Positions 15,489 to 24,228 are shown, counted from the stretch's first letter. The stretch: 64,000 nucleotides of DNA from Actinokineospora baliensis (GCF_016907695.1 NZ_JAFBCK010000001.1:1550001-1614000), one strand, 5' to 3'. Program-made: numbers and translations. Notes: generated from the sequence alone by a model not told the origin.

Positions 15489-16184
15489 ATGCGCCTGTAC
15501 TTGTCCGGCAAGGGCGGGTTCGCCGTCGCCGTCGCCGAGGCGATCACCAACCGCGGTCATGCCCTCGTCGGAATCGCCACCCCCGCCACCCGCCGCAACC
15601 ACGCCGACGACGGCGACCCCCTGAACTGGGACCGGCTACGTGCGTGGGCCTACCCCCGCCGCGTGCCCTGGGTCGACGCCGGCCGACTGCGCGCCCACCG
15701 CGTTCCCGCCGACACCGACGTCATCCTCGCGGCCCACTCCCACGCGTTCATCGGCCGCGCCACCCGCGCCCGCGCCCGCGTCGCCGCGATCGGCTACCAC
15801 CCCAGTCTGCTTCCCCTGCACCGTGGCCGCGACGCGATCCGCTGGACCATCCGTGACCGCGACAAGGTCACCGGCGGCAGCGTCTACCACCTCACCGAGC
15901 ACACCGACGCCGGGCCGCTGGCCGCCCAGGAACACGTCCTGGTCCCACCGGGCAGCACCGCCACCACCCTGTGGCGCGACCACCTGGCCCCGCTCGGGGT
16001 GCGGCTGATCCTGCGGGTTCTCGATGACCTCGCCGCCGGTCGCCGCGTCGAGGTCCCCCAGGACGAGGCCCGCGCCACCTGGGAACCGTCGTGGTCACGG
16101 CCCCCGCTGGTGAAACCGGAACTCCCGCAACTGCCCGGCACGGCCTACGTCGAGACCCACCCGGACGCGCTGTATCGCGACTGA
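15489..16184 (+). CDS. Formyltransferase-fold enzyme in the phage modification module
   Basis: 231 aa. Residues ~100-150 contain the family core of Met-tRNA/GAR formyltransferases: IGYHPSLLPLHRGRDAIRW, then KVTGGSVYHLTEHTDAGPL, giving the catalytic H and D (HPSLLP...D.G). The N-terminal Rossmann part starts MRLYLSGKGGFAVAVAEAI. The C-terminal tRNA-binding OB domain of Fmt is missing. Placed 11 bp after the ATPase/GNAT fusion, it may transfer a formyl (or related one-carbon) group to a base-linked amine. Fold call strong, substrate unknown. Confidence 0.8.
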   Translation: MRLYLSGKGGFAVAVAEAITNRGHALVGIATPATRRNHADDGDPLNWDRLRAWAYPRRVPWVDAGRLRAHRVPADTDVILAAHSHAFIGRATRARARVAAIGYHPSLLPLHRGRDAIRWTIRDRDKVTGGSVYHLTEHTDAGPLAAQEHVLVPPGSTATTLWRDHLAPLGVRLILRVLDDLAAGRRVEVPQDEARATWEPSWSRPPLVKPELPQLPGTAYVETHPDALYRD

Positions 16185-16188
16185 CCGA

Positions 16189-16521
16189 TCACACGGGACC
16201 GCCGGTCGGGGGGAGGCCCCGTCCTCTGGGGTCGATCATCACCGGCACCACGTCGCGGTACGGCCCATCGTCCAATTCGGCCGATCTCGGCGGCGCACCC
16301 CGCAAGGTCAAGACCCAGAAGTGATCGACGTCCACCGCGTCGTTGCACGCACGACACGAGATCCGCACCACCCCCTCGGCGTCACTCGCGTGCGCCGTGT
16401 AACCGACCTTGCTCAGCGAGTGGGTGCCCACCTTGCACGTCGCGGGAAGCACCGCGACCCGATACCCGGCGTTGGTGCGTCGATAGCGGACAGTCGTATC
16501 GGGCGGTCGGTCGTCGAACAT
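16189..16521 (-). CDS. Reverse-strand phage hypothetical protein with Cys pairs
   Basis: 110 aa, convergent with the formyltransferase (4-bp gap) and divergent from the terminase genes. Contains C near residue 29 and CRAC near residue 57, a possible zinc site, within otherwise strand-rich sequence. Being the only leftward gene in the middle of the late region, it is a moron-like insertion. Function unknown. Confidence 0.55.
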   Translation of the reverse strand: MFDDRPPDTTVRYRRTNAGYRVAVLPATCKVGTHSLSKVGYTAHASDAEGVVRISCRACNDAVDVDHFWVLTLRGAPPRSAELDDGPYRDVVPVMIDPRGRGLPPTGGPV

Positions 16522-16583
16522 GCCCGCACCCTAACCCGCCGTCGAACGTATGTTCTAGTCGAGCCTGCGTCCGGGGGTGAGCC

Positions 16584-17030
16584 GTGCCGCTGGCCGGACG
16601 CCCGCCGTCGGCGAACCCGCGCAACCGCAACGCCAAGACCTACGACTGGTCGACCGTCGAGGCCACCCCGTATGACGGTCCGTCGCCCGAGCTTCCCGCC
16701 AAGGGGGGACGTCAGCGTTGGCACCGGGAGACGAGGGCGTGGTGGGAGGCGGTGCGCCGTATGCCCCATTGTCGCCTGTGGACTGACACCGACTGGCGGT
16801 TCGCCATCGAGACCGCGGTACTGGTCGAGGCGTTCTGGCGTGATTCGCCGTCGGTGGCGGCCGAGCTGCGGTTGCGGTCGGCCAAGCTGGGCCTGACCCA
16901 CGAGGACCGGCTCAAGCTGCGCATCCGCTACAGCACCCCCGACGACGGGGACCAGGTGCTCACCCAGGCCCCGGCCGATGTGACGCGGCTGGACGAGCGG
17001 CGCAAGAGGTTGGTCGACGGTGCCTCGTGA
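16584..17030 (+). CDS. Probable terminase small subunit
   Basis: 148 aa, GTG start with GGGGGTGAG upstream. MPLAGRPPSANPRNRN at the start and a helical centre (RETRAWWEAVRRMPHCRLWTDTDWRFAIETAVLVEAFW) match the small packaging proteins preceding HK97-type large terminases in actinophages. It overlaps the large subunit gene by 11 bp. It should recognise the phage DNA end and deliver it to the motor. Confidence 0.75.
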   Translation: MPLAGRPPSANPRNRNAKTYDWSTVEATPYDGPSPELPAKGGRQRWHRETRAWWEAVRRMPHCRLWTDTDWRFAIETAVLVEAFWRDSPSVAAELRLRSAKLGLTHEDRLKLRIRYSTPDDGDQVLTQAPADVTRLDERRKRLVDGAS

Positions 17031-18696
17031 GCTGGTCCACGCCCACGGCCACGACCGGACCCGCTCACTGGGATGGCTTGCCACGGCGTGGATCGAGCAC
17101 TGGTGCGTGCACGGCCCCGGCGACGTGCAAGGCGACCCGGTCGAGCTGGACGACGAGTTCGCCGGGTTCCTGGTCGACGCCTACGCGCTCGACGCGGACG
17201 GGCGTCGGCTCTACTCCCGGGCTGCGTTGGTGCGTCCCAAAGGCCGCTCCAAGTCCGAGCTGGCCGGTTTCGTCGGCCTGTTCGAGGCGCGCGGGCCGAG
17301 CCGCTTCGCCGGGTGGGCCACCGGCGGCGAGGTCTACCGGTGGCGGGACTTCGTCTACCACTACGCCCCTGGCGAGCCGATGGGCCGCCCGCTGGTCTAC
17401 CCCTACATCCGGTGCCTGGCCACCGAGGAGACCCAGACCGGCAACACCTACGACGTCATCCACTTCAACCTCGAACAGGGACCGCTGGGGGAGGACCTCC
17501 CCCGTGACGCGGTCGGCCTGACCCGCGTCCTGCTCCCCGAGGGTGGGGAGATCGTCCCGTCCACCGCCAGCTCGTCGTCCAAGGACGGCGGCAAGGAGTC
17601 GCTGGCGATCTACGACGAACCGCACCTGTACGTGACGCCGGAGCTGCGTCGGATGTTCAAGACGGTGGACCGCAACCTGCGCAAGCGGCGCCGGGCAGAG
17701 CCGTGGGCGCTGCTGACGTCCACGATGTACCAGCCTGGGGAGGACTCCGTCCTGGAGGCGGTCGACCGCCAGGCCCAGGCCATCCGCGAGGGCCGAACCC
17801 GCGCGGCCCGGCTGCTGTGGGATCACCGCCAGGCCCCCGCCGGGGTCGACCTGACCGACCTCGACGCCGTGGTCACCGCGCTGGCCGAGGCATACGGGCC
17901 TGCGGCGGCGTGGATGGACTTGCCCGGGATCGTCCACAACGAGTTCTGGGACTTGACCAAGGACCCCGATGACGCCCGCCGGTACTTCTTCAATCAACGC
18001 ACCGCGTCGGCGACCGCGTGGGTCACCGCGCTGCAATACGACGGCGGCACCGTGCCCGACCTGCCGCCGCTGTCGGACGGTGACGAGGCGGTGCTGTTCT
18101 TCGACGGCTCGGCCGGGGACGACGCGACCGCGTTGTTGGCCGTCGCGATGGACGACGGCCGCCCCGAGCTGCTGCACCTGCAAGAGCGCCCGCCCGGAGC
18201 CGCGGGCAAGACGTGGCGAGTGGACAAGGCCGCGGCCGACCTCGCCGTGCGCCGGGCGTTCGAGCGGTTCGACGTGCTCGGTTTCGCCGCCGACGTGCGC
18301 GAGTTCGAGAACTACATCGACACGTGGGCACTGGAGTTCCGCGACCGGCTGGTGATCGAGTCCACCACCGGTCGACACCGCCACGCCGTCGCCTGGGACA
18401 TGCGGGGCCGGGTCGCGGAGTTCACCAACGCCGCCGAACGCACCCGCGCCGACATCCGCGCGCACGAGCTGCCCCTCGGCGGGGACCTGCGCCTGCGCCG
18501 ACACGTCCTCAACGCGCGCGCCGCCCCCAACCGCTACGGGGTCAGCATCGCCAAACCCAGCCGCGACAGTCCACACAAGATCGACGCGGCCGTCTGCCTC
18601 GTCGGCGCCCGCATGGTCCGCCGCTGGGTGCTGGCATCGGAGAAGTACCAACGCCGCCACCGCAACCGAGACCGCCGCGTGGTCGTCCTGCGCTGA
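17020..18696 (+). CDS. terL: Terminase large subunit
   Basis: 558 aa, GTG start. Packaging ATPase in the N-terminal half: deviant Walker A VRPKGRSKSELAG (~residues 70-80), Walker B SLAIYDEPHLY (~195-205) and coupling motif ALLTSTMY. The RNase H-like nuclease occupies the C-terminal third, starting at VLFFDGSAGDDATALLAV, with later acidic residues (DVREFENY, KIDAAVCLVGA). Length is normal. It drives DNA into the prohead and cuts concatemers. Confidence 0.9.
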   Translation: MPRELVHAHGHDRTRSLGWLATAWIEHWCVHGPGDVQGDPVELDDEFAGFLVDAYALDADGRRLYSRAALVRPKGRSKSELAGFVGLFEARGPSRFAGWATGGEVYRWRDFVYHYAPGEPMGRPLVYPYIRCLATEETQTGNTYDVIHFNLEQGPLGEDLPRDAVGLTRVLLPEGGEIVPSTASSSSKDGGKESLAIYDEPHLYVTPELRRMFKTVDRNLRKRRRAEPWALLTSTMYQPGEDSVLEAVDRQAQAIREGRTRAARLLWDHRQAPAGVDLTDLDAVVTALAEAYGPAAAWMDLPGIVHNEFWDLTKDPDDARRYFFNQRTASATAWVTALQYDGGTVPDLPPLSDGDEAVLFFDGSAGDDATALLAVAMDDGRPELLHLQERPPGAAGKTWRVDKAAADLAVRRAFERFDVLGFAADVREFENYIDTWALEFRDRLVIESTTGRHRHAVAWDMRGRVAEFTNAAERTRADIRAHELPLGGDLRLRRHVLNARAAPNRYGVSIAKPSRDSPHKIDAAVCLVGARMVRRWVLASEKYQRRHRNRDRRVVVLR

Positions 18697-18720
18697 ACCA
18701 CAGGACGGAGGTGGCGCCCC

Positions 18721-20082
18721 GTGCCCGACACCGATCTCGCCGTTCTGCACCACCTCCGCCAACGGCTGTCCACGCACTCCTCATGGCTACGGCGGTCGGA
18801 CGCCTACTACGACGGCGTTCAACGACTCGCCGCGCTCGGTCTGGGTCTGCCGCCGGAGATGCGCCGCTTGCAGGTGATCGTCAACTGGCCCCGCCTCGTT
18901 GTCGACAGCCTGGAGGAGCGACTGGACCTCGAAGGGTTCCGGCTGGCGGGCGCGGCCGAGACCGACGAACGGCTGTGGTCGTGGTGGCAGGCGAACAACC
19001 TCGATGACGAGTCCGGCCTGGCCCATCTGGAAGCGCTGATCACCGGCCGCGCCTACATCACCGTCGGCCCGGGGGACGACGGCTCGGACACGCCGGTCAT
19101 CACCCCCGAGTCGGCCCGCTCGATGATCACCGACGTCGACCCCCGTACCCGCGCCGTGCGCTCGGCGCTGCGGCTCTACACCTCCCGGTACGGCGGCGAG
19201 CTGGCCGCGACCTTGTACCTGCCCGACCGCACGGTGTTCTACGAGCGTGGCCGGTCCGGGTGGAAGGTCACCGACACCATCGCCCACAAGCTCGGCGTCG
19301 TGCCGGTCGTGCCGATCATCAACCGATCGCGGATCTCCGACCGGCACGGCCGCTCGGAGATGGCCGACGTGATCGGCCTGACCGACGCCGCGTGCCGGAC
19401 GCTGACCAACCTGCAAGGCGCGCAAGAGCTGTTGGCGGTGCCTCAGCGCTACGTCCTGGGCGCTACCCGCGCCGACTTCGTCAACGAGGCGGGCGAGCCG
19501 ATCCCCGCCTGGGAGGCGTACATCGGGCGGATTCTGGCCCTGGGCAACGAAGACGCCAAGGTCGGACAGTTCAGCTCGGCCGACTTGCGCAACTTCACCG
19601 AGGTCATCAACGCCTACGCGCGCATCGTCGCCGCGCTGTCGGGGATGCCGCCGCACTTCCTGGGCCTGTCCACCGACAACCCGGCCAGCGCCGACGCCAT
19701 TCGCAGCGCCGAGACGCGATTGGTCAAGCGCGCCGAGCGCCGGGCCCGCGCGTTCGGGGCGGCATGGGAACAGGCGATGCGGCTGGGGATGCTCATCACC
19801 GACGGCACCGTGCCCAGCCGGGCCGCGCGGCTTGAATCCATCTGGCGCGACCCCGCCACCCCCACCTACGCGGCCAAGGCGGACGCGGTGGCCAAGCTGG
19901 TCGCCGCCGGAATCCTGCCTGTGTCGGTGGCCTGGGAGGAACTGGGCTACAGCGCCGAACGACGCCGCCAACTCGCCGCCGCGTCCGGGGACGACCCGCT
20001 GGTACGGCTGCTCGACACGGTCGGCGCCGGGCGCCTCACCGATCCGCAGGTGCCCGCGGTCCCGGGCGGTGAGCGCCGCTGA
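18721..20082 (+). CDS. Portal protein
   Basis: 453 aa, GTG start with GGAGGTGG upstream. SPP1 gp6-like portal features: YYDGVQRLAALG near residue 30, MRRLQVIVNWPRLVVDSLEERL, a central FAA-like beta region, the long stem helix with PPHFLGLSTDNPASADAIRSAETRLVKRAERRA, and C-terminal crown helices. It forms the dodecameric DNA channel at the capsid vertex. Its stop overlaps the following gene. Confidence 0.9.
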   Translation: MPDTDLAVLHHLRQRLSTHSSWLRRSDAYYDGVQRLAALGLGLPPEMRRLQVIVNWPRLVVDSLEERLDLEGFRLAGAAETDERLWSWWQANNLDDESGLAHLEALITGRAYITVGPGDDGSDTPVITPESARSMITDVDPRTRAVRSALRLYTSRYGGELAATLYLPDRTVFYERGRSGWKVTDTIAHKLGVVPVVPIINRSRISDRHGRSEMADVIGLTDAACRTLTNLQGAQELLAVPQRYVLGATRADFVNEAGEPIPAWEAYIGRILALGNEDAKVGQFSSADLRNFTEVINAYARIVAALSGMPPHFLGLSTDNPASADAIRSAETRLVKRAERRARAFGAAWEQAMRLGMLITDGTVPSRAARLESIWRDPATPTYAAKADAVAKLVAAGILPVSVAWEELGYSAERRRQLAAASGDDPLVRLLDTVGAGRLTDPQVPAVPGGERR

Positions 20083-20771
20083 ACCTGACCGCCTACCGAC
20101 AGGCCCAGGACCGGGTGGCCGCGCCGGTCGTGGCCGCCACCGTGTCCACCCTGCGCGGGCTGGCGGGCCGACCGGTCACCCCGTCCGGGTGGCGGCTGCT
20201 GCTGGACGTGTTGTTCCCGGTCGTCCTCCAGGGCCGCAACGCCACCGCCGAGCTCGCGGCACGGTTCTACATCGAGCAGCGTCCGGCCCTGGACCGACCC
20301 GCGCCGCCGCTGGACCCGCCTTCCTATCAGCGGGCCGCGCTCGACCGGGCCGTTGCCCGCACCGCCCGCACCCGTCTGCGTGATCGCGCCAGCTCACGGG
20401 CCGCGATCAGCGACACCGCCGCCGTGGTGACCCGCCACGTCATGCAGGCCGGGCGCGACGTCCTCGTCACCGCCGCCCAGACCGACCGGGTCCGGTGGGC
20501 CAGGGTGCCCACCGGCCGCGAGACCTGCGCGTTCTGCTGGCTGCTCGCCTCCCGCGGTCCGGTCTACCGGTCCGCCGACATGACCCGCTGGCACGACCGG
20601 TGCGACTGCCTGGTCGTGCCGGTGCACAACCCCGACGACTGGGAAGGGCGCGCCACCTTCCTTGCCGCACAACGACTCTGGCGCGACTCCACCGAGGGCA
20701 AGTCCGGTCGCGACGCGCTGAACGCGTTCCGCCGCGCCCTCACCCGCTCACCCGATCCCACCGCGACCTAG
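20079..20771 (+). CDS. MuF-like capsid maturation / head morphogenesis protein
   Basis: About 230 aa. The C-terminal half RVPTGRETCAFCWLLASRGPVY...WHDRCDCLVVPV is the cysteine-rich MuF-like domain of minor head proteins that sit beside portals. The frame opens after a stop at 20070-20072; residues LNLTAYRQAQDRV from CTG 20079 look genuine and that CTG overlaps the portal stop in the same CTGA/GTGA style as other junctions. The first standard start is GTG 20115, which would drop 12 residues. CTG preferred but unproven. Confidence 0.8.
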   Translation: MNLTAYRQAQDRVAAPVVAATVSTLRGLAGRPVTPSGWRLLLDVLFPVVLQGRNATAELAARFYIEQRPALDRPAPPLDPPSYQRAALDRAVARTARTRLRDRASSRAAISDTAAVVTRHVMQAGRDVLVTAAQTDRVRWARVPTGRETCAFCWLLASRGPVYRSADMTRWHDRCDCLVVPVHNPDDWEGRATFLAAQRLWRDSTEGKSGRDALNAFRRALTRSPDPTAT

Positions 20772-20848
20772 ACGGTTCACCCCTTGTCCCGCGCTGGCCA
20801 GGCCCAGGTGGTCCCGGCTGGTGCACCCATGCCCCAGGAGGGCCAGCC

Positions 20849-21379
20849 GTGACCATCACCGAACCCACCAACCCCGCTGAGCCGACCGAACCGGCGCCGA
20901 CCGGCGACACCGACAACGGCACCACGTCGGCGGCCGGGTCGCTCGACGAGCTGCCCGAGTGGGCACAGAACGAGATCCGCCGCGCCCGCACCGAGGCGGG
21001 CCGCTATCGGCGCGAGCGCAACGCCGCCCAGCAGGCCCTGACCGCCCGCGACACCACCACGGCCGATCCGGACCAGGCCGCCGAGGTCGAGCGACTCAAC
21101 ACCCAGCTCGGCGCGGCCCAACGCGACGCCGCCCGCCTGCGCGCGGCCATCGCCACCGGGGTCCCCGCGGACTACGTCGCCGACTTCGCCGCGCGCCTGG
21201 TCGGCGACACCGACGAGGAACTGGCGGCCGACGCCACGCGGCTGCGCGAACTGCTCGGTCTCCCGGACCCCGACCGCAAGCGCCCCGACCCCACCCAGGG
21301 CGCGGGCCTCGACAGCGCCACCACCGCCAGCACCCCCGCCGAAGCGTTCGCGGCGTTCGTGCAGGACCGCCTCAACTGA
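20849..21379 (+). CDS. Capsid scaffolding protein
   Basis: 176 aa, GTG with GGAGGGCC upstream. Disordered acidic N-terminus (Pro/Thr/Glu), then a long charged coiled coil (EWAQNEIRRARTEAGRYRRERNAAQQAL, ~residues 40-115) and a helical C-terminus, the usual build of actinophage scaffolds placed between MuF and major capsid. It should direct prohead assembly and then leave or be degraded. Confidence 0.8.
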   Translation: MTITEPTNPAEPTEPAPTGDTDNGTTSAAGSLDELPEWAQNEIRRARTEAGRYRRERNAAQQALTARDTTTADPDQAAEVERLNTQLGAAQRDAARLRAAIATGVPADYVADFAARLVGDTDEELAADATRLRELLGLPDPDRKRPDPTQGAGLDSATTASTPAEAFAAFVQDRLN

Positions 21380-21399
21380 CCCCTTTGGAGTGATCCCCG

Positions 21400-22326
21400 A
21401 TACCGCCCGTCACCCTGGCCAACCTCCCCGAGCAGCTTCTGCCGCGTGAGGTCACGGCCCCGATCTTTGAACGTGCCCAGCAGCGCAGTGTCGTCATGCG
21501 CCTGGCCGGAACCGTCCCGGTCGACCTGGGAGAGAACTCCGTCCCCACCACCACCCAGCGCCCCGAGGTCGGCGTGGTCGGCGAGGGAGAGGCCAAGCCG
21601 GTGTCCAACACCGGATACGCCGTGAAGGTCTTCAAGCCGGTCAAGCTCGCGACCATCGTCGTGGTCAGCGAGGAGTTCGCCCGCAAGAACGTGGGCGGCA
21701 CCTACACCCAGATCACCGACGACCTCGCCTTCGCCATCGCCCGGGGCGCGGACCTGCTGACCATGCACGGCCGCTCCCCGCTGACCGGCGCGCTGGTCGA
21801 AGGCAAGCAGTACATCAACCAGACCAGCAACCGCGTCGTCCTCGGCTCCACACCGCAGGAAGAGGGCGGCATCGCCGGGGACCTGGTCGCCGGGTACGAG
21901 CTGGTCGTCAACGACGACACGACCGACGACTTCACCGGGTTCGCCGCGGATCTGCGGCTCAAGCCCCGGCTGATCGGCGCGACCGACCGACTCGGCCGCC
22001 CGCTGCTCCAGACCACGACCAACCTCGCCGACGGCATGGACGTCATCCTGGGCCTGCCCGCCGGATACGCCCGCTCCGTGTCGGGCCGTATCGGTGCCAG
22101 CGTCGACACCGGTGTCCGCGCGTTCGGCGGCGACTGGAACCAGATCCGCTACGGGTTCGCCGACGAGATGAGCATCCGGGTCAGCACCGAGGCCACGGTC
22201 ATGATCGACGGCCAGCTCGTGTCGCTGTGGCAGCACAACCTGGTCGGCCTGCTCGTGGAAGCCACCTTCGGGTGGGTCCTGGGCAACGTCGATTCCTTCG
22301 CCGCCTACGAGGTCGCCGGAAGCTGA
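21400..22326 (+). CDS. HK97-type major capsid protein, apparent ATA start
   Basis: About 308 aa. Typical features: early helix LANLPEQLLPREVTAPIFERAQQRSVVMRL, E-loop, FKPVKLATIVVVSEEFARKN, and a P-domain/A-domain ending DEMSIRVSTEATVMIDGQLVSLWQHNLVGLLVE. The conserved N-terminus begins right after a stop at 21391-21393 with no ATG/GTG/TTG; ATA 21400 sits 9 bp after GGAG, ideal spacing. The first ATG (21496) would delete about 32 residues of the conserved N-arm. Either a real AUA start, or a G-to-A change or sequence error. Confidence 0.85.
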   Translation: MPPVTLANLPEQLLPREVTAPIFERAQQRSVVMRLAGTVPVDLGENSVPTTTQRPEVGVVGEGEAKPVSNTGYAVKVFKPVKLATIVVVSEEFARKNVGGTYTQITDDLAFAIARGADLLTMHGRSPLTGALVEGKQYINQTSNRVVLGSTPQEEGGIAGDLVAGYELVVNDDTTDDFTGFAADLRLKPRLIGATDRLGRPLLQTTTNLADGMDVILGLPAGYARSVSGRIGASVDTGVRAFGGDWNQIRYGFADEMSIRVSTEATVMIDGQLVSLWQHNLVGLLVEATFGWVLGNVDSFAAYEVAGS

Positions 22327-22340
22327 GGGGAGCCGACACC

Positions 22341-23324
22341 GTGCGCGTGGTCGCGCTCATCCACTTCTACCTCCCGGCACACCGGGCCGGGTCGGAAACC
22401 ATGCTGCACGCCTTGCTCCGTGCCCTGGTCGACGCCGGGCACGACGCGCACGTCGTGGTCACCTCCCAACCCGAGGGCGACGACGAGTACACAGTGGACG
22501 GCGTCCGGGTGCACCGGGCGGGCGCGGGTGAGCGCACCGTGCCCCGCCTGGTCGCCTCCCTGGACCCGGACGTGCTGCTCACCCACCACCAGGAGACCCC
22601 GCACGCCTCCAAGCTCGGCCGCGACCTGGGGGTACCGGTCGTGCACGTGGTGCACAACAACATGCACCACACCACCCTGTGGCTGCACAAGCGGCCCGAC
22701 CTGGTCGTGTTCAACACCTGGTGGATCCGCCGCTACTACGCGACCCGGCACCGGGGCCTGCGCTCGGTCGTCGTGCACCCCCCGGTGTGGGACGAGCAGC
22801 ACGCAGCCACCCCCGGTGACCGGGTCACCCTGGTCAACCTCAACCGCGACAAGGGCGGCCTGCACTTCTACGAACTGGCCCGCCGGATGCCCGACGTGGA
22901 CTTCCTCGGCGTCGTCGGCGGACACGGCGCACAGGTCATCGACTGGAGCGTGCCGAACCTGGAGATCCAGCCGCAGACCCCGGACATGCCCGGCGACGTG
23001 TGGTCCAGGACCCGGGTGCTGCTCATGCCCTCGATCTACGAGTCGTTCGGCATGGTCGCCGTCGAGGCCGCGCACTCCGGCATCCCCACCATCGCCCACC
23101 CCACCCCCGGCCTGCTCGAATCCCTGTCCTACGCCGGGACGTTCATCGACCGCGACGACACCGACACCTGGGTCCGCACCATCCGGTCCGTGCTCGAGTC
23201 CGACACCTGGGGGCCGCTCTCGGCGGTGGCCCGCCGCCGTGCCGTCGAGCTGGACCCCCGCGTCGAGCTGGCGGCGTTCGTCGCCGAGCTCGAATCCCTG
23301 CACACCGACCACCAGAGGCGTTGA
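22341..23324 (+). CDS. Phage-encoded GT4 glycosyltransferase
   Basis: 327 aa, GTG start with GGGGAG upstream. GT-B fold: N-terminal FYLPAHRAGSETMLHALLRAL (acceptor loop), centre VTLVNLNRDKGGLHFYELA, and donor motif SIYESFGMVAVEAAHSGIPTIAHPTPGLLE (E...E). It sits between the capsid gene and the connector genes, so it is likely made late with the virion proteins. Glycosylation of capsid or tail proteins is known for some mycobacteriophages and is the natural hypothesis; wall-glycan alteration is the alternative. Confidence 0.85.
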   Translation: MRVVALIHFYLPAHRAGSETMLHALLRALVDAGHDAHVVVTSQPEGDDEYTVDGVRVHRAGAGERTVPRLVASLDPDVLLTHHQETPHASKLGRDLGVPVVHVVHNNMHHTTLWLHKRPDLVVFNTWWIRRYYATRHRGLRSVVVHPPVWDEQHAATPGDRVTLVNLNRDKGGLHFYELARRMPDVDFLGVVGGHGAQVIDWSVPNLEIQPQTPDMPGDVWSRTRVLLMPSIYESFGMVAVEAAHSGIPTIAHPTPGLLESLSYAGTFIDRDDTDTWVRTIRSVLESDTWGPLSAVARRRAVELDPRVELAAFVAELESLHTDHQRR

Positions 23325-23327
23325 CCC

Positions 23328-23489
23328 ATGGAGCTGATCAACACCGTGGGCACCCGCGTCCACGTCCGCGACGACGTCGCCGCCCGCCTCATCGCCGCCG
23401 GATACCGCGTGCCCGCCGACTCCGCACCCGCGACACCGGCCCGGCGAGCGACCACCCGCGCCAAGCGCACCCGGGACCGCGGGCAGTGA
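23328..23489 (+). CDS. Small head-region protein
   Basis: 53 aa, ATG 23328. VGTRVHVRDDVAARLIAAGYRVP at residues 7-29 followed by a basic Ala/Thr/Arg tail, matching the short proteins often found before the head-tail adaptor in actinophages. It overlaps the next gene's GTG by 4 bp. Function unknown. Confidence 0.65.
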   Translation: MELINTVGTRVHVRDDVAARLIAAGYRVPADSAPATPARRATTRAKRTRDRGQ

Positions 23490-23893
23490 CCTACGCCAAC
23501 CCCGACGACGTCCGCGCCCGGCTCGGCCGCCCGCTCACCGATCCCGAACGAGAGCTGGCGGCCGTGCTGCTCGGCGACGCCGAGACCAAGATCCGTGCCC
23601 ACCTGCCCGACCTGGACGCCCGAGTCACCACCGGCCGTATCCACCGCGACGTGGTCGTCATGATCGAGGCCGACGCCGTCGCCCGCGTCCTGCGCAACCC
23701 CGGCGGCTACACCAGCGAAACCGCCGGGGACTACTCCTACACCGTCGATGCCCGCGCCGCCGCCGGATACCTGACCATCCCCGACACCGACTGGCGCGAC
23801 CTCGGCGTCAACCCCGACGGCGGCCCTTTCACCATCACCCCCGCGATCACCCTGCCCACCTGGCCCAGGCCCTGGGAGGCGGGCCGCTGGTGA
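23486..23893 (+). CDS. Head-to-tail adaptor (connector) protein
   Basis: 135 aa. TYANPDDVRARLGRPLTDPE ... AVLLGDAETKIRAHLPDL and DVVVMIEADAVARVLRNPGGYTSETAGDYSYTVD follow the helical pattern of the Gp15/Gp6-type connectors that bind the portal. GTG start coupled to the previous stop. Confidence 0.8.
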   Translation: MTYANPDDVRARLGRPLTDPERELAAVLLGDAETKIRAHLPDLDARVTTGRIHRDVVVMIEADAVARVLRNPGGYTSETAGDYSYTVDARAAAGYLTIPDTDWRDLGVNPDGGPFTITPAITLPTWPRPWEAGRW

Positions 23894-24228
23894 GCCTGCT
23901 CGACCACGGCCCCGACCAGGTCGTCATCCACCCCTCGGTCTGGGCAGCCGACGACGACGGCAACCACGCCTGGCGACCCGGCCCGACCGGGATCACGGTC
24001 ACCGCCCGCGTACAGCCGATCAGCTCGGCCGAACTGGTCGTCAACGGCCAAGCCATCGTCACCCTCGCCCGCGTCATCGCCCGCGACGCACCCGCCGGTC
24101 CCTGGGATCGGGTCGAGTGGGACGACCGCACGTGGGACGTGATCGGCGAACCCGAGCACCGCGGCGACAGCCCCGCCACCCGCCACACCACCATCGTCAT
24201 CCGCGCCCGGGGGGTGAACCGTGGCTGA
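23890..24228 (+). CDS. Head-tail stopper-like protein
   Basis: 112 aa, GTG start coupled to the previous stop. Small beta-barrel pattern (VVIHPSVWAADDDGNHAWRPGPTGITVTARVQPIS ... WDDRTWDVIGEPEHR) typical of the second connector, which plugs the portal after packaging. Position between adaptor and tail-completion genes supports this. Confidence 0.7.
   Translation: MSLLDHGPDQVVIHPSVWAADDDGNHAWRPGPTGITVTARVQPISSAELVVNGQAIVTLARVIARDAPAGPWDRVEWDDRTWDVIGEPEHRGDSPATRHTTIVIRARGVNRG

Noticed and set aside
17065..18777. 570-aa reverse frame opposite terL
   Set aside because: Composition of a third-position shadow; terminase motifs are on the + strand.
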